From an uncultured Sphingobacteriaceae bacterium (GTDB taxonomy: Bacteria; Bacteroidota; Bacteroidia; Sphingobacteriales; Sphingobacteriaceae), in NCBI GenBank assembly GCA_946887045.1, contig CAMPKC010000035.1:1-49519 (forward strand): a DNA stretch of 49,519 nt, written 5' to 3'. The notes below the pieces were generated by a model. The model was not told the origin of the DNA. It did no database searches and saw nothing but the letters and a program-made list of their open reading frames with translations. The translations under genes were made by a program, and so were the position numbers. Shown here piece after piece: positions 1 through 8,994 of the stretch; the first letter of the stretch is position 1; each line of letters opens with the position of its first letter.

Positions 1-1
1 T

Positions 2-394
2 AATAACGATAAGGTGATGGTATGTCATAATGGTCAGACCATTTGTGTTGCTTCATCTGCGGTGCAGTCACACTTAGATCATGGCGATAAACTTGGGTCT
101 TGTAATACGGGGACTATTTCATCCATTCCTGTAAGCCCGAACTTAGAAAAGCCGGCAACATTCAAGGTGATGCTTTATCCGAATCCTGTAGCAGATATCC
201 TGAATATTCAGGTAAGCACATTAGAAAAAGGAGCTACAGTACGAGTCTTCAATTTAGGAGGAGTGGAGGTTCTTTCACACCGCTTAACACAAACACTTCA
301 AACTATTTCGGTTTCTGCTCTGCAGCCAGGCACTTATGTGGTTCAGATTATCAACGGAACTCAGATAGCCAGTGAAAAGATTATTAAAGAGTAA
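2..394 (+). CDS. C-terminal part of a type IX-secreted protein (5' end outside window)
   Basis: The reading frame is open to the left edge, so the start is missing; internal GTG/ATG codons at 14 and 17 are not convincing starts. The first ~35 residues hold a Cys/His-rich motif (VCHNG, TICV, a HLDHGDKLGSC stretch) that recurs in secreted Bacteroidota proteins. After a short linker, about the last 75 residues form a T9SS type A sorting domain: YPNPVADILNIQ, a VRVFNLGGVEV strand, LQPGTYVVQI and a Lys/Glu-rich end. Such domains send proteins through the outer membrane and are usually removed at the surface. The catalytic or binding part lies outside the window, so the function cannot be told. A terminator follows 26 bp after the stop. 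Confidence 0.85.
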   Translation, partial: NNDKVMVCHNGQTICVASSAVQSHLDHGDKLGSCNTGTISSIPVSPNLEKPATFKVMLYPNPVADILNIQVSTLEKGATVRVFNLGGVEVLSHRLTQTLQTISVSALQPGTYVVQIINGTQIASEKIIKE

Positions 395-420
395 TCTATC
401 TAACAAGACTTATTAGTTCT

Positions 421-452
421 AACACAAGGAGGCCGCAAGGCCTTTTTGTGTT
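421..452 (+). terminator. Rho-independent terminator
   Basis: The inverted repeat AACACAA...TTGTGTT encloses a GGCC/GGCC inner stem with a GCAA loop; a T run lies in the 3' arm. It sits just after the stop of the T9SS protein and separates that gene from the SusC operon. Confidence 0.75.
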
Positions 453-875
453 AATAAAAGCATTGGAAGTTTTAAGAGGCAATTTTCGTATTGCACGCTT
501 CTGCTTTTGTAATAGGAAATGGTTGGTTTGGGAAGACACCGTTGTTTTTTAGAAATAAATTCTAGTTCCCCTCACTCTTTATTAATAGCGTAAACTATGA
601 TGACTTAATTATGCTAAATGAAAGTTTCAAATAAGCGGGAGAATTGTCGAAACGATGCTAATGAGGATCGCTCATCGTTGCGGAAACAACATGACGAGTC
701 TGTTTTTTGCTAAACCGATTAATGTAAATTATTAAATCGGTTTAGTAAAGTCCATTTGTTAAGGAAAAAATAAATTTTAGTGAGTATCTGCATGCCATTA
801 TTGGTGTCATAATAATATAAAAAGGTCATACTGCCCAGGGCAGCGAATAGAAAACCAATTAAATAATCAAAAAGC
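453..875 (+). other. Gene-free upstream region of the SusC operon
   Basis: No supported gene lies in these 423 bases. They hold two dyads: a 7-bp inverted repeat AACGATG/CATCGTT at 651-679 with a 15-nt loop, and a longer one at 710-745 listed separately. I found no clear TAnnTTTG promoter box. The leader just before the SusC start is A-rich, as is usual for Bacteroidota translation starts. Confidence 0.5.
710..745. promoter_or_regulatory. Paired LacI-type operator candidate upstream of SusC
   Basis: CTAAACCGATT (710-720) and its exact reverse complement AATCGGTTTAG (735-745) are separated by 14 bp. Each arm contains AACCGATT or its complement, which fits the LacI/GalR half-palindrome consensus AANCGNTT with a central CG. 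The pair lies ~130 bp before the SusC start. A similar site (AAACGGTT core) lies at 22564-22582 between GH43 and GH115. No LacI-family gene is in the window, so the regulator would be encoded elsewhere. A transcript hairpin is the alternative explanation. Confidence 0.4.
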
Positions 876-3800
876 ATGAACAATTATTTAGACGCAAAAT
901 TTAAACTGCTTTTACTATTGTTTCTTGGATTAAGTGTTTCGTTTCAATCGTATTCACAACAAGGTACTGTAAAAGGAAAGGTTGTAGATGCTACAACTAA
1001 CGAAGCTGTTATCGGGGCAACAGTTAAAGTGAAAAATGGCAAGCAGGGGACAACAACTGATGTTAATGGAGAATTTTCTCTGGCAGTTCCAACCGGATCG
1101 GAAATATTAACTGTTTCTTTTCTTGGTTACAAAAGCCTGGAGGTACAGGTAAACACCAGTTCGGTGATGAATATCAGGCTATCACCGGGCGACATGCAAT
1201 TAAATGAAGTTGTTGTTGTGGGTTATGGTACACAAAAGAAAGCAACTGTCACCGGTGCGGTCGAAACTGTTGATAGTAAGGTTTTCGAAGACAGAGCTAT
1301 TACTAACGTTGGCCTTGCCCTTCAAGGGCAGACACCTGGATTGGTGGTTACCCGTTCTTCTCCTCGCCCGGGTAATGAAGGTATATCTTTCAGGATTCGT
1401 GGTAATTCGTCGGTTAATGGAAGTGAGCCGCTGATTATCGTGGATGGGGTACCCATCGTGAACTATTATTCTTTTCAGAATATGAATCCAGACGATATTG
1501 AAAGTGTCTCTGTTTTGAAAGATGGAGCTGCGGCTATTTACGGGTCCAGGGCTTCTAACGGTGTGGTTTTAGTTACAACCAAAAGAGGGAAAGGTAAAGT
1601 TAGAGTAGATTACAGCGGCAATTTTCGCTTTAATACCAATGGGATTACCAGTTATTCACCTACGATGCAGGAGTATGCCACCATATGGTTAGAAGCAAAC
1701 AAAGAGGAAACGACTCCAAATTATTGGGTATGGGGTAATAAGGAGAATCTGGAAAAGATGCAGCAAGGTGTTGAAGGGGCTTATCCATTATTCGGTACCG
1801 ATTTTTACATCTTCAATTCCAATCGTTTAGCCGAGATGTTCGCTACCAGATATTCCTATCAACATAATTTGAGTATTTCAAATAGTACTGATAAATCAGG
1901 ATATAGAATGTCTTTCGGTTATGCAAATAACAAAGGGAATTTAGCTACGGCCTACGATGGCCAAAAGCAATATAATGCCCGTTTTAATTTCGATTACAAG
2001 CTTACAGACAAATTGAAAGTAGAATCAGGAGTTAGCATAATCAATGCAAACACCAGTGAGCCATCTGTTGGTTTAGATAATACGCTTTATGCCTATGATA
2101 TGCCATTCTATCCGGCTAAGAACCCCTTCGGGCAATGGTTTGCCACCTTTAATGGAATAGATGGCGGGGCTATAAGAAACGCTGCAGCAATGACTTCTGA
2201 TGGTGGTCGAAACGATAAAAATTCTATGACCGGACGAGTTGATTTGAAAGCTACCTATCAGATATTGAAAGATTTATCGGTAGAGGGCTTAGCATCCTTA
2301 CAGAATGAAAGGTTCAACCGGGAGAGATATGTGGTGCCGGTGCAATTATATAACTGGTACGGTGTGAAAGGGGGCATTGGATTGAATACAGGTGGCACAA
2401 ATAACACGTATTCCGCTGAAGCTTACCAGCAGCTTTATCAATACTATTCAGCTTTGTTACGTTACGAGAAATCCTTTAACCAGCATACTTTCTCAGCCGT
2501 AGCCGGCCTCAATGCCGAGAAAAATAATTCTCAGGAAGTTTCCGCTAGTCGGGTAGGCTTTGAAGATCTGGGGGTTTATGATATCAGTGTAGCGAGTGCA
2601 GCAATACCTGGAAATGGAGGTTCAAAATCTTTAAATGGCAGGTATTCTTACCTGTCGAGGTTTAACTACAATTACGCGGAGAAATATTTATTTGAATTGG
2701 TGGGCAGGAGAGATGGTAACTCTCGTTTTGCTTCAGGATTTAAATTTAAAAACTTTGGATCAGTACAAGCTGGATGGGTATTCAGTAATGAAGGGTTTTT
2801 TAAGAATTTATCATCTGTTGTTAACTTCGGAAAGTTGAGGGCAACTTATGGTATTACCGGTAATGAAGCTTCAGGTTTAGGAGCGTTCGACTATCTTTCG
2901 ACGGTCAATATTGGTACCGTAGTTTTAGGCTCGCCTGCCGCACCTCAATCGTCGAGCGGCTTGAATAATAATGGTTTAATAAGTTTTACCAGGACCTGGG
3001 AAAAAGTTAAGCAAAAGAACTTGGGGATCGATCTCAATTTTCTTAACAGCCGCCTGACTACTAGCTTCGATATTTTTGAGAAAGATAATATCGGGATGTT
3101 GATCAATGTAAGCTATCCTTCGGTATTGGGTGGAAATGCACCTAAAACCAATAGCGGGAAATTTAACACTAAAGGTTGGGAAGCCGTAGTAGGATGGAAG
3201 GATAGAAAACGCGACTTTGCATACAATGTAGGTTTTAACATTGGCGACACAAGAACGCTGGTTTCCGGTGTAGAAGGTGCCGACAATTATGGGGCCGGAA
3301 GAAATGGTATCGTTAACGGTTATCCTTGGCAATCCTGGTTCGTTTACAAAACCGACGGATATTTTAAAGACCAGGCAGAGGTAGATGCTTATTACGCTGC
3401 GTACGGAACCAGTACTGATTTGGCTAATCTTCAGCAGAATAACCAATCCGTAGCATTGCGTCCGGGCGATACTAAAAAAGTCGATGTGGCTGGTACGAGT
3501 AATATTACAAGTCTGGGTAACGAAAAGAGTTCTCTTGTATATGCAGGCGACGGAACGGCTCACTACGTGTTCGGTATTAATTTAGGTGGCTCATGGAAGG
3601 GATTTGATCTAAATACTTTCTTTCAGGGACATTTGGAGCAAAATATTATGCGCAATGGTTATATGTCCTATCCTTTTGGTGCAATATGGACAAATCAGAA
3701 TCCTGCCTTTTTAGGTCAAACATGGACCGAAACTAATACTGATGCTTTGTTTCCTCGTTTGACTGTTAACAATAGAAGAGCTGGTTGGAATTATGCGAAT

Positions 3801-4046
3801 AATGATTTTATGCTGCAGAACAATCGTTATATACGATTGAAGAGCCTGGTTCTTGGATATACTATACCAAAGCAATTCTCTGACAGAATTCATATGTCAA
3901 AGCTAAGAGTTTATTTCTCTGGAAATGATTTGTGGGAGTCGACAACTGTTAAAGACGGATTTGACCCTGAGATGGGCGAAGCATCCATAAACAGCGGTTA
4001 TCCTTTTGCAAGGACCTTCTCGTTTGGATTAAACGTTGGATTTTAA
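876..4046 (+). CDS. SusC/RagA-family TonB-linked outer membrane transporter
   Basis: At 1056 aa it has the full length for SusC proteins. A signal peptide (residues 1-28, cleavage near SYS-QQ) leads into a carboxypeptidase-D-like regulatory domain (about 30-105). A TonB box (NEVVVVGYGTQ, 110-120), a plug domain (about 120-240; IIVDGVPI, LKDGAAAIYGSRASNGVVLVTTK) and a beta-barrel ending in aromatic FSFGLNVGF follow. There is no STN domain, so no anti-sigma partner is expected. It imports oligosaccharides across the outer membrane together with the SusD protein 8 bp downstream. The surface lipoproteins behind it suggest a polymeric, probably uronic-acid-containing substrate; this is inferred from context, as SusC sequence does not reveal the ligand. 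Confidence 0.96.
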   Translation: MNNYLDAKFKLLLLLFLGLSVSFQSYSQQGTVKGKVVDATTNEAVIGATVKVKNGKQGTTTDVNGEFSLAVPTGSEILTVSFLGYKSLEVQVNTSSVMNIRLSPGDMQLNEVVVVGYGTQKKATVTGAVETVDSKVFEDRAITNVGLALQGQTPGLVVTRSSPRPGNEGISFRIRGNSSVNGSEPLIIVDGVPIVNYYSFQNMNPDDIESVSVLKDGAAAIYGSRASNGVVLVTTKRGKGKVRVDYSGNFRFNTNGITSYSPTMQEYATIWLEANKEETTPNYWVWGNKENLEKMQQGVEGAYPLFGTDFYIFNSNRLAEMFATRYSYQHNLSISNSTDKSGYRMSFGYANNKGNLATAYDGQKQYNARFNFDYKLTDKLKVESGVSIINANTSEPSVGLDNTLYAYDMPFYPAKNPFGQWFATFNGIDGGAIRNAAAMTSDGGRNDKNSMTGRVDLKATYQILKDLSVEGLASLQNERFNRERYVVPVQLYNWYGVKGGIGLNTGGTNNTYSAEAYQQLYQYYSALLRYEKSFNQHTFSAVAGLNAEKNNSQEVSASRVGFEDLGVYDISVASAAIPGNGGSKSLNGRYSYLSRFNYNYAEKYLFELVGRRDGNSRFASGFKFKNFGSVQAGWVFSNEGFFKNLSSVVNFGKLRATYGITGNEASGLGAFDYLSTVNIGTVVLGSPAAPQSSSGLNNNGLISFTRTWEKVKQKNLGIDLNFLNSRLTTSFDIFEKDNIGMLINVSYPSVLGGNAPKTNSGKFNTKGWEAVVGWKDRKRDFAYNVGFNIGDTRTLVSGVEGADNYGAGRNGIVNGYPWQSWFVYKTDGYFKDQAEVDAYYAAYGTSTDLANLQQNNQSVALRPGDTKKVDVAGTSNITSLGNEKSSLVYAGDGTAHYVFGINLGGSWKGFDLNTFFQGHLEQNIMRNGYMSYPFGAIWTNQNPAFLGQTWTETNTDALFPRLTVNNRRAGWNYANNDFMLQNNRYIRLKSLVLGYTIPKQFSDRIHMSKLRVYFSGNDLWESTTVKDGFDPEMGEASINSGYPFARTFSFGLNVGF

Positions 4047-4054
4047 AACCTGAA

Positions 4055-5836
4055 ATGATTAAAGAAATGAATAGAGCATTTAAATATATAATGATGAGCG
4101 GGATTTGCCTTAGTGTAGCCGCTTGTCAGAAAGACTTCATCGATCTTGAGCCAAACGCGCAATTTACAGATGCAGTATACTTTAGTAAATCCGCTGACTT
4201 TAAGGCTTATAGTGCTGGTTTCTACAACCAGCTTCAGGGATGGAGTTTTGGAAATATGGACAATGGATCCGATTTATCCGCTAACGGTAATGGAAGCGGT
4301 ACCGACATTGGCACCGGAACCATAGCGGTTGGAAGCACCAACTGGGATTATTCCGGCATACGTAGTTGTAATATTTTACTTTCTAAAGCCGCTGCGTATT
4401 CCGGCGGAGATATAGATCAATATGTTGGCGAGGCCTATTTCTTTAGGGCTTATAAATATTTTGATCTGTTAAAGACCTTTGGAGGAGTACCTATTGTGAC
4501 CTCTGTTCTGGATGTTAATTCGCCTGAGCTATTTGCGCAGAGAAGTAGCAGATATGAAGTTGTTAACTTGATCCTAAGTGATTTAGATAATGCGATAGCA
4601 AAGTTGCCCGTAGAGCAGAACATAACTGCATCAGATAAGGGAAGAGTGAGTAAGTGGGCTGCTAAAGCGTTTAAAGCGCAAGTAGAATTGTATGAGGCTA
4701 CCTGGGAAAAGTATGTTGGTAAAGAAACTGACGGCGATGGTATCAGTGTTGGAGCTGGAAGTGCCGGATATGATGCTGCTAATGTAAATAAATACCTTGC
4801 CGATGCAGTAGCTCAATGTAAGGATGTGATCGATAATGGAGGATATGAAATATGGAACAAGAATTCGGATCCCAAAATGAAGAATGCCAGCTCCTGGTAT
4901 CTGTTTAACCTGGAAGATGCCGGGTCAAACCCCGGTGGGTATGATAAAACCTCGAACAAGGAGTTTATTCTTTACAGAACTTATGATTTTACATATAGAC
5001 AGTCGAATTTAAACATCAGCTGGACATCATGGCAGCTTTACCCAAGTCGTAAGTATGTAGATCTGGCAGTTTGTACCGATGGTTTACCTCCCGCGAAATC
5101 GCCGCTCTTTCAAGGATACCACACATTTACTTCCGAGTTTCAGAATAGAGACCGTCGTTTATTGAATTACCTATATGGCGATGGCACTCCTCCGGCCTCT
5201 GTCACATTGGAGTATGGTAGCCTGGGTGCTAGTGGTTATGGAAACAGTAAATATGCAGTTTATGGCTTTGGTACGCGGAGAACCGACAGGACAGAATCCG
5301 CTAACTGGCCTATCATCCGGCTTGCCGACGTATATCTTATGTATGCCGAGGCATTGGTTGAGTTGAATGGTGCTATTACCGACGCGCAGCTCGATATTTC
5401 TATCAACAAATTAAGAGATCGCGGAGGGGTAGCTCATCTTACCAATGCTCTTGCTACAGCTAACGGACTGGATATGAAAGAGGAAATTAGAAGAGAAAGA
5501 GCTGTTGAACTATATCGCGAAGGTAAACGCTTTGATGATTTAAAAAGATGGGGAATTTTAGAAGCGTCATTAAATCCCTCCCGTCTAGGAAGAGTTGTTG
5601 GTGATCCGAGTTACACTACACCTTTCAAAGATGCAACTGGAGCGCCTACAACTGCTTACAAAGCGGGCTCGTATTTATGGGGTGAAGAAGCGGCAGCAAC
5701 CCCTGACGGCTCTTTGAATAGCGTAATTGTTTCAAGTTCTCTGAATCACTCCGTTACAGACAAGCATTATCTATATCCGATACCTACTAATCAAATTCAA
5801 CTTAATAATAAGTTGCTTCAAAATCCGGGTTATTAG
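4055..5836 (+). CDS. SusD/RagB-family surface glycan-binding lipoprotein
   Basis: The 593-aa protein starts with a lipoprotein signal ending in SVAAC (Cys24), followed by a typical SusD N-terminus (DFIDLEPNAQF). The TPR-rich helices are visible (VGEAYFFRAYKYFDLLKTFGGVPIV style segment, RAVELYREGKRFDDLKRWG near residue 490), as is the usual C-terminal YPIPTNQI with LLQNPGY. SusD proteins cap SusC and capture oligosaccharides at the cell surface. The start codon could also be Met5 at 4067. The gene begins 8 bp after susC and is surely in the same operon. Confidence 0.96.
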   Translation: MIKEMNRAFKYIMMSGICLSVAACQKDFIDLEPNAQFTDAVYFSKSADFKAYSAGFYNQLQGWSFGNMDNGSDLSANGNGSGTDIGTGTIAVGSTNWDYSGIRSCNILLSKAAAYSGGDIDQYVGEAYFFRAYKYFDLLKTFGGVPIVTSVLDVNSPELFAQRSSRYEVVNLILSDLDNAIAKLPVEQNITASDKGRVSKWAAKAFKAQVELYEATWEKYVGKETDGDGISVGAGSAGYDAANVNKYLADAVAQCKDVIDNGGYEIWNKNSDPKMKNASSWYLFNLEDAGSNPGGYDKTSNKEFILYRTYDFTYRQSNLNISWTSWQLYPSRKYVDLAVCTDGLPPAKSPLFQGYHTFTSEFQNRDRRLLNYLYGDGTPPASVTLEYGSLGASGYGNSKYAVYGFGTRRTDRTESANWPIIRLADVYLMYAEALVELNGAITDAQLDISINKLRDRGGVAHLTNALATANGLDMKEEIRRERAVELYREGKRFDDLKRWGILEASLNPSRLGRVVGDPSYTTPFKDATGAPTTAYKAGSYLWGEEAAATPDGSLNSVIVSSSLNHSVTDKHYLYPIPTNQIQLNNKLLQNPGY

Positions 5837-5891
5837 AGAGAAGGATTATCAGTATGTGTTATAGAATATCAAAAAATTAAAAAAATAGAAA

Positions 5892-7070
5892 ATGAGACAG
5901 ATATTTAAAAAAATTGGGCTGTTTGCTATCTTGGCAATCCTCTGTTCTGCCTGTGAAAAAAGCGCCGAGTTCAGGGAGTTTATCTATCCTGTGCCTGCGG
6001 TAACAGGTATGACCCCAACAAGTGGTTATCCGAATACTTATGCTACAATTACCGGATCAAACTTTGGCACTGTAACTGGCGCCGTAAAAGTGTTTTTTGG
6101 TGGTATAAAGGCCGATTCGGTAATTTCCTGTGTTGATAACCAAATTGTAGTAAAAGTGCCAGGAGGAGCCGTTACCGGAAAAGTTACTTTAAAAGTTTGG
6201 ACACATACCCTGGATTCTATTGCTACTTATACTGTTGTTCCTGCACCGGTAATTTCCTCAATAGCTTCGAGTAATAAAATTGGCGCAAACCTTGCATTAC
6301 CGGGGATTGATACTATAACCATTAAGGGTATTCGTTTCGGTACTGATGCGTCAAAACTTTCAATACGTTTCAAAGGCACGGAAGCTACCATCCTCTCTTT
6401 GACGGACAATACCATTAAAATGATAGCCCCAACTGATTTTAGTTCGGGCTTCGTTACCCTTAGCATGGGCGGATTAACCTTATCGGCGACACCTGCTATT
6501 ATAAATCCTTCAGCGCCGGGTGATGTTACTCCTTACTTTTTAGGAAACTATGGTCCAGGCTTTGCCCGGGATAAGTATGATGGCAAAAGATGGGGAACTC
6601 TTGCAGCTCCATGGATTACAAACGCAGCTGGCTTAAATAAGGGAGCCTATGGTGGCTATGCTGCCGAAGCTTGGAATGGTGTTACCGGATTTATTAATTG
6701 GGAAACCTGGGGAAATACTCCAGTTACAAATGGAATGGTGTATCAGGTAACCACACTTCCAGCTGGAACTTATACTTTTTCATTTAACGATTATTCGGAA
6801 ATTCAAACGAACTCTTCTGTTTATGGTGTAGTTGCCGCAGGTGGAGCAGGTTTACCCGTCCTTGCTAATCTTTCTACGGCAATAGCATCCGTTGCTCTTA
6901 CAAATAATACAGTAGTAGGTACTACCAAACCAAGTATTACCGAAACAAAAAGTGTTCAGTTTACGCTTCCAACTACGCAAACTGTTTCTATAGGGTTTTT
7001 AGGAAATATGGTCGGAAGTGCCACAGGTAGTTATTTTATTGTGAAATGGATAAAATTAGTTAAAAACTAA
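5892..7070 (+). CDS. Surface lipoprotein with IPT/TIG domains and DUF5013-like C-terminus
   Basis: The 392-aa protein has a lipoprotein signal (Cys21 in LCSAC). Two IPT/TIG immunoglobulin-like domains follow: about 38-115 (VTGMTPTSGYPNTYATITGSNFG) and 118-205 (PVISSIAS..., IKGIRFG). The C-terminal ~180 residues contain the DKYDGKRWGTLAAPW and GYGGY-type signatures I associate with DUF5013 domains of SusE-position proteins. Its place directly after SusD fits a surface glycan-binding protein that holds the polysaccharide near the transporter. It has no visible catalytic site. The spacing of 55 bp from susD supports one operon. The domain names are from memory of motif style, so the C-terminal assignment is moderate. 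Confidence 0.8.
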   Translation: MRQIFKKIGLFAILAILCSACEKSAEFREFIYPVPAVTGMTPTSGYPNTYATITGSNFGTVTGAVKVFFGGIKADSVISCVDNQIVVKVPGGAVTGKVTLKVWTHTLDSIATYTVVPAPVISSIASSNKIGANLALPGIDTITIKGIRFGTDASKLSIRFKGTEATILSLTDNTIKMIAPTDFSSGFVTLSMGGLTLSATPAIINPSAPGDVTPYFLGNYGPGFARDKYDGKRWGTLAAPWITNAAGLNKGAYGGYAAEAWNGVTGFINWETWGNTPVTNGMVYQVTTLPAGTYTFSFNDYSEIQTNSSVYGVVAAGGAGLPVLANLSTAIASVALTNNTVVGTTKPSITETKSVQFTLPTTQTVSIGFLGNMVGSATGSYFIVKWIKLVKN

Positions 7071-7222
7071 GTGGGTAATCAGAATAGAGGGGTTCTTGTA
7101 AAGAGCTCCTCTTATATTCTGTTGCAAGTATGTTAGGAGTGGAGTTTTTGTTGCGCCATTGACGTAAGAGTCTGATAAAGGCAAACATCTAAAATGAACC
7201 AAAACTATAATCTTAAAGTATC

Positions 7223-8509
7223 ATGAAATATCCAGGTATTTATCTTGGTCTGATTGTTTGCTGCAGCTTTTTGTCTGCATCTTGTTCGAAGAAGGGTATT
7301 GCCAACCCCGAAGCAGTTGTAACTGCCCCGGCAAGCAACATAAAATATATTGACACCCTGCCACTTAACACACCAATGGTACATTCCGGAGGCCTTCATA
7401 CAGCTGAAGATTTTATCCGCATTAAAGCTAAAATTGCTGCCAATGCCGAGCCATGGGTTTCAGGTTGGAACAAGTTAATCGCCAATTCTCATGCACAGAC
7501 CTCTTACGTTGCTGCTCCGGTAGTTAAGCTAGTGCGTGGGGGGCGAAGCGCAGAAGAACCTGATCCTGATAATTATTCCAGAGCATTTAATGACGCTGCG
7601 GCGGCCTATCAACTCGCCTTGAGGTGGAAAATAAGTGGAGAGAGCCAATATGCTCAAGCTGCGGTTAATATTCTAAATGCATGGGCTTCAACCTGCGAAA
7701 AAATAAGTGGAGATTCCAATACCGCTTTAGCAGGAGGGATATATGGTTATCAGTTTGCGGTTGCTGCGGAACTTTTAAGAGATTATGAAGGTTGGACGCA
7801 ACAGGACTTTGTGGCGTATAAGCAGTGGATGCTAAAGGTTTTTTATAGCCTCAATATGGCTTTCTTAACAACTCATTGGGGCACCTGCGATTCACACTAT
7901 TGGGCTAACTGGGATTTGGCGAACCTAGCCTCTGTAATGGCTATTGGCATTCTGACCGACAATAGATCGATGTATAACTACGCTGTTAATTATTTGCAAA
8001 GAGGGAGGGGGAATGGAAATTGGTTTAAAGCCATTAATTACGTTTTTGAAGGCGAGAATTCGGGCTTGGCTCAACTTCAGGAAAGTGGTCGTGATCAGGG
8101 ACATTCTACTTTAGTCATCGCTTTGCTGGGCACGATTTGCCAGTTAGCTTGGACACAGGGAGATGATTTTTACGGATTTGACGATAACCGCTTTTTAAAG
8201 GCCTGTGAGTATTCTGCTAAATATAATGTAGCCCGACTAAATGTGCCTTTTCAGGAATACATAAGAAGGTGGTCTCACGATTGTCGAACAGAAACTCATA
8301 CCCAAATTAGTGAGGCGGGAAGGGGAACCGCTCGCCCGATGTGGTCAGCTCCTTTCTACCATTATACAAAGGTTAAGAACCTTACTGCAAAATTTACCGG
8401 TTTGGGCGTCCAATCTACGTTTCCTGAAGGTGGCGGTGGAGATTACGGAGGCAATAGTGGAGGGTATGATCAACTTGGGTTCGGTACCTTGTTGTATGCA
8501 AGAGATTAG
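7223..8509 (+). CDS. Alginate-lyase-family (PF05426-like) lipoprotein, possible uronan lyase
   Basis: The 428-aa protein has a lipoprotein signal (LSAS-Cys21). The body matches the alpha/alpha-toroid alginate lyase superfamily: HSGGLHTAEDFIRIKAKI at 54-71, TCDSHYWANWDLANLASVMA at 221-240, the conserved ESGRDQGHSTLVIALLG block at 287-303 with Arg290 and His294, and a Trp/Tyr-rich C-terminus. Lyases of this fold cleave uronic-acid polymers by beta-elimination; PL5 (alginate) and PL38 (glucuronan) members share it. Near GH115 and UxaA, a glucuronan- or glucuronate-directed activity seems likelier to me than alginate, but this is inference. It follows the TIG protein by 152 bp, with a weak hairpin (7086-7112) in the gap. 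It is probably co-regulated with SusCD. Confidence 0.8.
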   Translation: MKYPGIYLGLIVCCSFLSASCSKKGIANPEAVVTAPASNIKYIDTLPLNTPMVHSGGLHTAEDFIRIKAKIAANAEPWVSGWNKLIANSHAQTSYVAAPVVKLVRGGRSAEEPDPDNYSRAFNDAAAAYQLALRWKISGESQYAQAAVNILNAWASTCEKISGDSNTALAGGIYGYQFAVAAELLRDYEGWTQQDFVAYKQWMLKVFYSLNMAFLTTHWGTCDSHYWANWDLANLASVMAIGILTDNRSMYNYAVNYLQRGRGNGNWFKAINYVFEGENSGLAQLQESGRDQGHSTLVIALLGTICQLAWTQGDDFYGFDDNRFLKACEYSAKYNVARLNVPFQEYIRRWSHDCRTETHTQISEAGRGTARPMWSAPFYHYTKVKNLTAKFTGLGVQSTFPEGGGGDYGGNSGGYDQLGFGTLLYARD

Positions 8510-8598
8510 GTCTTTCGCTGAAGTTTCATTATTTAGCAAATGACAACAAATGGGGCGTCCTCTTCACAGGGTTGTCTCATTTGAAAAAGCTACACATT

Positions 8599-8637
8599 AA
8601 TAGATCGGGCTGCTCATAATGGGCAGCCTAATCTATT
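8599..8637. terminator. Bidirectional terminator hairpin
   Basis: AATAGAT/ATCTATT outer stem and GGGCTGC/GCAGCCT inner stem (one wobble, one mismatch) with a short loop. It lies between the convergent lyase gene (+) and the cupin gene (-), and its 3' arm overlaps the cupin stop codon. Confidence 0.75.
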
Positions 8638-8980
8638 TAAAGGAAATAAACACTGACTTCCTTTCGATCATTTCAAGGTTTCTGGTTTTATGCCCTTTAC
8701 CCGTTGTATCTTCCATCTGCAGAACATCGCCTCCGGTAAAAACACGTTTCTCTCCTAATGATGTTTCAATCTCGATTTTACCGTCGAGCAGAATAATAAA
8801 TTGTCTGGCAGGAGCGGTATGAAAGTCGTAATCGTAGGCAGGTAGCACCTTGCGAAATACAAGGCTTTCTACTTCATACTTTTCAGATAAATATCCAATA
8901 GTTCCGGCCGGGTTTAGGGGTACTCTAATTTCTTCAAATTGTGAATCTCCGTTAATATCAGAATATACTTTGGTGATCAT
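8633..8980 (-). CDS. Small cupin-domain protein
   Basis: A single cupin barrel is visible in roughly 115 residues: YDFHTAPARQFIILLDGKIEIE followed by GEKRVFTGGDVLQMEDTTGKGH. Metal-ligand positions are partly kept (His in FHTAP, Glu in IEIE, the later His in GKGHKT). The frame extends to 9028, but two better starts exist: ATG at 8992, 2 bp after the GNAT stop, and ATG at 8980, which has a strong GGAGGAG ribosome-binding site. I prefer 8980. It is the last gene of the minus-strand detoxification block. Substrate unknown. Confidence 0.75.
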   Translation of the reverse strand: MITKVYSDINGDSQFEEIRVPLNPAGTIGYLSEKYEVESLVFRKVLPAYDYDFHTAPARQFIILLDGKIEIETSLGEKRVFTGGDVLQMEDTTGKGHKTRNLEMIERKSVFISFK

Positions 8981-8983
8981 AAA

Positions 8984-8990
8984 CTCCTCC
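8984..8990 (-). promoter_or_regulatory. Shine-Dalgarno GGAGGAG deciding the cupin start
   Basis: GGAGGAG lies 3 nt before the ATG at 8980 (5 nt from GGAGG). Strong Shine-Dalgarno sequences are uncommon in Bacteroidota, which favours 8980 over the upstream ATG at 8992. Confidence 0.5.
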
Positions 8991-8994
8991 ATAA

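Noticed and set aside
880..1012. Thought that residues 880-1012 of the fusion at 29862 might be a DUF1080 keto-disaccharide lyase domain
   Set aside because: The sequence pattern (GVIVAQGG, GYALYVKDGKL) fits better the non-catalytic LamG-like end of arylsulfatases; coordinates here are residue numbers of that protein.
2976..3563. 195-codon minus-strand frame
   Set aside because: Lies wholly antisense inside susC, has no recognisable domain and uses low-complexity antisense residues; susC is certain.
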